Source: Breviolum minutum Mf 1.05b.01 (Eukaryota; Sar; Dinophyceae; Suessiales; Symbiodiniaceae). Taken from it: a stretch of 64,000 bases of DNA. Under the pieces are notes generated by a model. The model ran no database searches. It had not been told where the DNA came from and was given only the letters and a program-made list of their open reading frames with translations. The position numbers and the translations under genes were made by a program. The stretch lies in NCBI GenBank assembly GCA_000507305.1, contig DF239748.1:1-64000 (forward strand). Reading direction: 5' to 3'. The stretch's first letter is position 1; every line of letters begins with the position of its first letter. Shown one piece after another: positions 59,255-64,000 of the stretch.

Positions 59255-59334
59255 ATTATACTGGTTGTTCAATAGGGATAATAATCCCTATATAACTAGG
59301 TAGGTTTTAATCCCCTGTATACCCTAAACAACCC
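59255..59334. repeat. Hairpin repeat, family F copy 2
   Basis: attatactggttgttcaata begins it and accctaaacaacc ends it. It matches the copy at 57131-57214 over most of its length. Confidence 0.8.
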
Positions 59335-59485
59335 GTTTCTTTTTCGTTGCTCACCTGGTGACATCTAAAACTCTCTTCCAACAAACCGCCAACCCAACGC
59401 ACGCAACGCACCTTCTTGGAACGCCAACCCAAAGGCTCGGGTTTTTTCTTCGCATTCTCAGCATCCTGGAGGTTCTCAAGATGGT

Positions 59486-59578
59486 ACACCCCAGAAATTG
59501 AACATAGCCCCAGAAATCATGGTTATAAGCCTACTTTCCTTTTGGGATGGTAATTTTTCAGGGGCTATGTTAGGGGGT
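59486..59578. repeat. Hairpin repeat near family D
   Basis: cccagaaattgaacatagcccc pairs with the right arm ggggctatgttagggg. Centre words resemble family D but the arms differ. Confidence 0.6.
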
Positions 59579-59600
59579 AGGCATCCATACTTAAAAACAT

Positions 59601-59767
59601 GCTACTTGGAGGATCATCTCAGGACTTGTAAGTGGTTAGGATCATACCCCATTTATAAGCCATGAACAGGAAATTTGCAAGGATAACAACCATACGTACT
59701 TAGGGGACTTACTAACCATGGTTATTAGCCAGTTACTGACTGAGTTGGGATGATCCTCCAAGTAGGC
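59601..59767. repeat. Hairpin repeat, family H
   Basis: gctacttggaggatcatc and gatgatcctccaagtaggc are near-perfect 17-bp arms about 130 bp apart. A half-copy (tggtacttggaggatcat) occurs near 60723. The interior holds a unit similar to the hairpin at 30839-30940. Confidence 0.8.
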
Positions 59768-59784
59768 TGTAGGTTTATGATAAC

Positions 59785-59881
59785 CCTCCTTGGAACGAGA
59801 AAACATATCCCACCAAACGGGAAAGCCGGAACAACATCGACTCAAAAGTGCCTTTAAAAGGTGATATGTTAGTTGGAGGGT
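59785..59881. repeat. Hairpin repeat, family B copy 2
   Basis: ccctccttggaacgagaaaa begins it and ggtgatatgttagttggaggg ends it. It lies 17 bp after family H. Confidence 0.8.
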
Positions 59882-60591
59882 AATATCTGGAGCCGTGAAA
59901 TTTGTCGGAATCCTGTGTTTTTCGCTTGAAATCAACCACTTAGAAGGGATTTGTTTGGGATGTTGAGTGAATGTTGATCAAAGACTTCACAGACTTATTG
60001 GTCAATTCACTTTGAGGAGACTCCTTTTTGGTTTCTTGCGGGGAACGTCAACTTCAAAACATAGGTCCGACTACTACTTTCAAAATTCCAGCTTCCAAAA
60101 AACTGGAAGAACTCATGATTTCATTGGCACAGGTCTACTAAACAGAACAAACTTCTCAAACTATGCTTTTATACCAAATATCCTATACGCCAACAAACTC
60201 CTCCAAATTTTCCACACACCCCAGGCCAACTAATCCAACATATACACGGCGTAAACGGTAGTAGTAGAGAGATGACTGGTTATCCCTACAGGATAGCTAT
60301 ACCTTCGGTCACCCTCCAACCAGCAACAGTGACAAATGAAGGTTTATAGGGATTCCCTACTAAAAATGGAATCATCCTGCTGGTGACTGGCATCCTGGGT
60401 GAGGGGTAGTTCCAGGCTATACCAAAATCGCTTCAGCCAGCGACCGTCCTGTTGTAAACGCCATTCCTCTGTAGCTTCCAGAGTCGCCTTTTAGAAGGCA
60501 AAGGATGGTGCTTGGAGGTGGTTCCGGATCCCAAGGGTCCCAGAAAATGATGGCTTCATATAAACCCTGTTATCAAGGCCTTATTTCCTGA
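59882..60591. other. Gene-poor stretch with a shared 30-bp segment
   Basis: caaatgaaggtttatagggattccctactaaa near 60335-60366 is the reverse complement of a segment near 53327-53362. No exon. Confidence 0.4.
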
Positions 60592-60708
60592 AAATGATGG
60601 AAGAAATCCTGCTAACCAGTTGAGGTTGGTAGTTGAATTCCCATTGTTATTGTTCTTTTTGGGTTTATACATCCCATGTGGCGCAGGATTTCTGAACCAT
60701 CAACAGTA
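60592..60708. repeat. Hairpin repeat, family A copy 4
   Basis: aatgatggaagaaatcctgc on the left and gcaggatttctgaaccatca on the right; the centre has gggtttatacatccca as in copies 1 and 5. Confidence 0.8.
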
Positions 60709-60960
60709 TTTCCTGCAAATGATGGTACTTGGAGGATCATTTTCAGAAGTGGTTAGTAATCACCTTTTCCCCCCAGGTATGACCGCCATGGAGTGAGTGA
60801 AAGGCCGTTTGGAATCAATCCCACGTTGTCCACAACCCGATCCTGTTGGGGGGCGATTAGCCATGTATTTTGACCCAAACCAGCAAGCATATGTGACCCT
60901 TGTAGCTATGGACATTACAAGCTTCCACATGTTGTGACTATCAGCAACAAATGACACTAC

Positions 60961-61064
60961 TACTGTTGATGGAAAAAATCCTGCACCAGTTGATAGGTAG
61001 TTTATCCCACTAGTTACGGGTTTTATACATCCCAGGTGGTGCAGGATTTCTTCCGTCAACAGTA
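60961..61064. repeat. Hairpin repeat, family A copy 5
   Basis: tactgttgatggaaaaaatc and its complement gatttcttccgtcaacagta are the outer 20 bp of 27-bp arms, with three mismatches. The unit is 104 bp with TA on both sides, the best-defined boundaries of the family. Confidence 0.9.
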
Positions 61065-62283
61065 TAATTACCAAATTTAGATAGTCTATCATAACAAACA
61101 TATCACCTGTGGAAAATCATATGCGCATCACAAATACCAATCTATCCATTGTTCGACCGATCAGTGATCAGTTTGAATGCTAACCACAAATATCATGACA
61201 CACACACAGTTTACATAGCACATTATTTATATATGTATATATATATACACCAGTAAAGGATCATATCCCAGTATATTTCTGAACATACAATGAATATAAG
61301 CCATCTATATATATATATATACATATACACATAAATTTAAATCACATATATCATTTATGTAATGTATGTCAAGACATTTTACATCATTTTACAATGAGAC
61401 AATCAACAACACCCAAAGAAACTTCACAGTTGAATAAAACACATCATTTCCCTGCCACCTGGGCATGTTCTGCTGCAACTCGAGCGGCAGCCTGGTGAAG
61501 CAGTGGATAGAATCTGGGCAACCAACAACCATGCGTGCTACGTAGCCCCGAAAATCCCCCACGAAACAAAAAGTAGTGGTGCAAGTTGTGGTGCGTTGAA
61601 AAACTTTTCTTGTTCCAAGAAAGGTTTCTTTCTTTTCTTTCAAAGCTATATAGACTGTATATATATATATATATTGGTTTTGAAGGGTTGCAGTTTGTGA
61701 TATCCATTGCATTATATATTTACTTCTGGGTTTGGAAACACCGAGTGGCAAGGAACAGAAAAACAGCATGGAAGCCCCACGATTCGTGATAAGATTCCCA
61801 ATGGGCTGTTTCAACCCACAGGAGAAGATCTTGAAATCTACAGTTTTCAAACGAACAGATTTCCGATTTGCCCAGCTGGGAAAATGAAAACGGCTTCCTT
61901 GTCCAATTTGGTGAAGTATGGTTTAGCGTATACTGGAGTGTAATTATGGGTCCTTCATGAAACATGCAAATCCATGGGATCATCTCCTTTATTTCGAGAA
62001 AGTGGAAAAAAAGGCTTTGAAAACCACCATGCTCTCTTTTTTGGAACAAGGGATCTCATCTTGGTAGTCCTAAATCCCCAACATAACTATCGAGGTGTGT
62101 GTGCTTCCTAACCTAGTAACCGCTTCACCATCCCTCAAGGCCTCTGCTTTCGACAACAAATTGGAGATGGCGAAGTGAGAAAAAAGTCCCAGGCAAGCAA
62201 CCACTAATGCCAACGAAACCTCGGGATCGTTTTTCTGTTGTTTCAACATGATACAATGGGGACCATACCCCAAAACCATCCAA
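61065..62283. other. Gene-poor stretch, TA-rich
   Basis: TA tracts at 61231, 61304 and 61658. A 153-codon minus frame (61389-61850) includes a translated TA tract and is not counted as a gene. Confidence 0.35.
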
Positions 62284-62385
62284 CCCTCCAGGGAACGGAA
62301 CGAAAACATATCCCACCATTCACGGGAAGTTGGGAGAATCAAAGACTCAAAAGGGCCGGCTGAAAGCCATGTTACTCTCCAGGGC
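62284..62385. repeat. Hairpin repeat, family B copy 3
   Basis: ccctccagggaacggaacga begins it and catgttactctccagggc ends it. It shares aaaacatatcccacca with copy 2 and with the last bases of the window. Confidence 0.75.
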
Positions 62386-63222
62386 CGTATCCATCAGTCG
62401 ATAACAGGAAGTACTGCATATGCCAAAGAAGTTGATTCATTTCTTGGACACCACTGTATGGATGTGAAAAAGTGAGATGAGTCTCTTTTCAAAACAACAA
62501 CCTTAATATTTTCTTGAGAAGTGGATACTTGCAGTTTGGATGTTCCAAGGTGGATACTTTTACAGCCCTGAAAATGAACATAGAACCCCAAAGGCCACCA
62601 AATTGAAAATTTAATCATCTTCCATCCACCTCACTTTTTGGGTTTCCAGCCGTTAAGTGGGTGTAAGATTCTCAGAGCACATCGGTTTCAACAAAGTTCT
62701 CCCTGCACCGAGGAGCTAAGAGCACCGCCACAATGGCACAAATAGCTCCCACGCTGACCATCTCGTGAATCGGTGGTGACCTGGATATCTAGTTGGCGCA
62801 AGGCGCAAAGCTGAGATTACATATAACAACCTTACCTTGGAAAAGGTGGTTTTACAGTTCCAAAATATTGGACTGATGTTCCCTAGAAAGTTGTCACTAC
62901 TGATATCAAAAAAGAAATGCCAAGTGAAGCCAAATGCTCTCACTCAAAGAATCAACAACCTTACCTTTAGTATGATGATGCTCTGTAGCTGTTGATTGGT
63001 AACATACCTTCGCTACCTGCAGCCTGCATGAGCTGGAAACAACACGCACCTCAACCTCCACATTTGTCAAAAAAATGGCTAACAGTTATTGGAGAGGCAC
63101 TTCCAAAGGCTTTGACAGATCTTGTTGTATTCATTGCTTCAGTTTTTGTCTGAAAAACCACCTGGAAAGGATCGATGGCGCAGCGCAATTCCCATAGGTA
63201 TTGGTTTATCATGGCTCCTTAC
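62386..63222. other. Gene-poor stretch
   Basis: A diverged hairpin near 62567-62660 (cctgaaaatgaacatag ... ) resembles the unit at 59486. No exon was supported. Confidence 0.3.
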
Positions 63223-63389
63223 AAATCGCCACCGAACTTGGGACTTGCGCCATCTACTTTCACCACCGTGTAAGCGACCAGTTTTGCTGCACTGACTTTC
63301 CAAAACATTTGAGCAACTCCATTTTTCTCCATGATGAAAGTGCAAAGTGTTACACAATTGTACTCGTATAGTAAGGTTAGCAGAAATTC
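63223..63389 (-). CDS. Candidate 167-bp exon, unknown protein
   Basis: After TTCTATAG the minus strand is open for 55 codons: EFLLTLLYEYNCVTLCTFIM, EKNGVAQMFWKVSAAKLVAY, TVVKVDGASPKFGGD, then TT|GTAAGG, a near-consensus donor. Phase in 0, out 2. The first half is hydrophobic and could be a membrane segment, though the exon could instead begin later (after GGAAAG). No family recognised. Confidence 0.45.
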
Positions 63390-63976
63390 CTATAGAATAC
63401 CTCAGCCAATGAAAACTTGAGAAATGATCAAAACTTGTTCTGTCAAAATGCTGTACCTTGGATGCTCCTAGTAATGTCCCAACTATGGATCTAAATCATG
63501 GCAACCTACTGGCCATCTGTTTCTTTTTGGCTGTTGCCAACATCCAAGAGACATTGTGGTTGTAGAAATCCTGCGTTAACTCCATGCACTTTGAAACTCA
63601 ACTGATACTAGTTTACAAAAAACTAGCAACATCCTCCCAAACCAGCACCAAACTCTACTTTCTCTAGAAAATCTTATACACGTCCAAGAAATATTGAAGA
63701 AAGTTGTGTAACTTTCGGAGTTCTCACCAATTCCAAGCACATCTCTCTATACATCTCTGACATTTGAACCCCTCATTTTTTTGAGAGACATCATCTCTCA
63801 CCCGACTTCCATTTGTCCTTTGATCCGGTCCCATGTTTTCATCCAAGTGGCAATCCATTACTACCAGCTAAGACCAATGCAATGATCAAACTGACCAAGC
63901 TGAAAGGCATGATGACCTCATCCAATCGACCCACGTTGCAAATGTTGATTCATCAAGTCCAATACCCTCCACTAAA
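63390..63976. other. Gene-poor stretch
   Basis: AT-rich with short frames only. tagaaatcctgcg near 63566 is a fragment of hairpin family A. Confidence 0.3.
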
Positions 63977-64000
63977 AACGACGTAACATATCCCACCAAA
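63977..64000. repeat. Partial hairpin repeat, family B, cut by window end
   Basis: aacgacgtaacatatcccac followed by caaa matches the left arm of family B (aaaacatatcccaccaa). The other arm would lie beyond the window. Confidence 0.5.

Noticed and set aside
1..64000. CRISPR arrays, rRNA, tRNA, spliced-leader RNA genes
   Set aside because: No regularly spaced direct repeats, no conserved rRNA or 5S blocks and no dinoflagellate spliced-leader core were seen. tRNAs could not be excluded by eye.

Overview
The window looks like nuclear DNA of a dinoflagellate, most plausibly a symbiodiniacean or other Suessiales alga. This is inferred from coding style and not from any marker gene. The reasons are intron-rich genes cut into very short exons, predicted GC (and possibly GA) splice donors beside GT-AG ones, introns full of TGAC words, long gene-poor stretches rich in simple repeats, and a C-terminal domain (FCSGCGNL...PCSSW...LEQP) that resembles a family I associate with expanded dinoflagellate gene sets. 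No rRNA, tRNA, CRISPR array or bacterial-type operon is visible.

Region 1 (about 0.2-7.6 kb, plus strand) is one large spliced gene or gene-like element. At least nine exons can be joined, and several junctions keep phase exactly (ends 2248/2404, 3663/3802, 4865/4961, 5708/6083, 6173/6402). The product would have an acidic N-terminus, a possible CxxC segment, two long domains of unknown family, a Lys/Gly-rich then acidic linker, and a C-terminal domain resembling a degenerate cytosine-C5 methyltransferase. Two or three single-base frame breaks suggest a decayed or mis-sequenced copy. The layout is compatible with a transposon-like repeated element, but no terminal repeats were found.

Region 2 (about 7.6-8.5 kb) is a tail-to-tail strand switch filled with an 11-bp TGAC tandem repeat and a roughly 210-bp pyrimidine-rich tandem repeat.

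Region 3 (8.5-64 kb) contains few long reading frames. Searching for short frames bounded by AG and GT, with G/C-rich third positions, gives a consistent set of minus-strand exons at about 8.5-9.5, 10.3-15.1, 18.6, 21.3-21.7, 26.0-26.3, 28.9, 32.8, 39.3-39.6, 42.8-43.4, 46.9-47.2, 52.7-53.8 and 63.2-63.4 kb. I read this as a unidirectional minus-strand cluster of intron-rich host genes, of which only part of the exons were recovered. One exon resembles the start of eIF4E; the others are unrecognised. Exon calls here are predictions from sequence alone.

Scattered through region 3 are at least six families of roughly 80-170 bp imperfect hairpins. These are repeated, inverted-repeat units that look like MITEs or introner-like elements; several lie next to or between predicted exons. 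Trinucleotide, tetranucleotide and TA microsatellites fill much of the rest.
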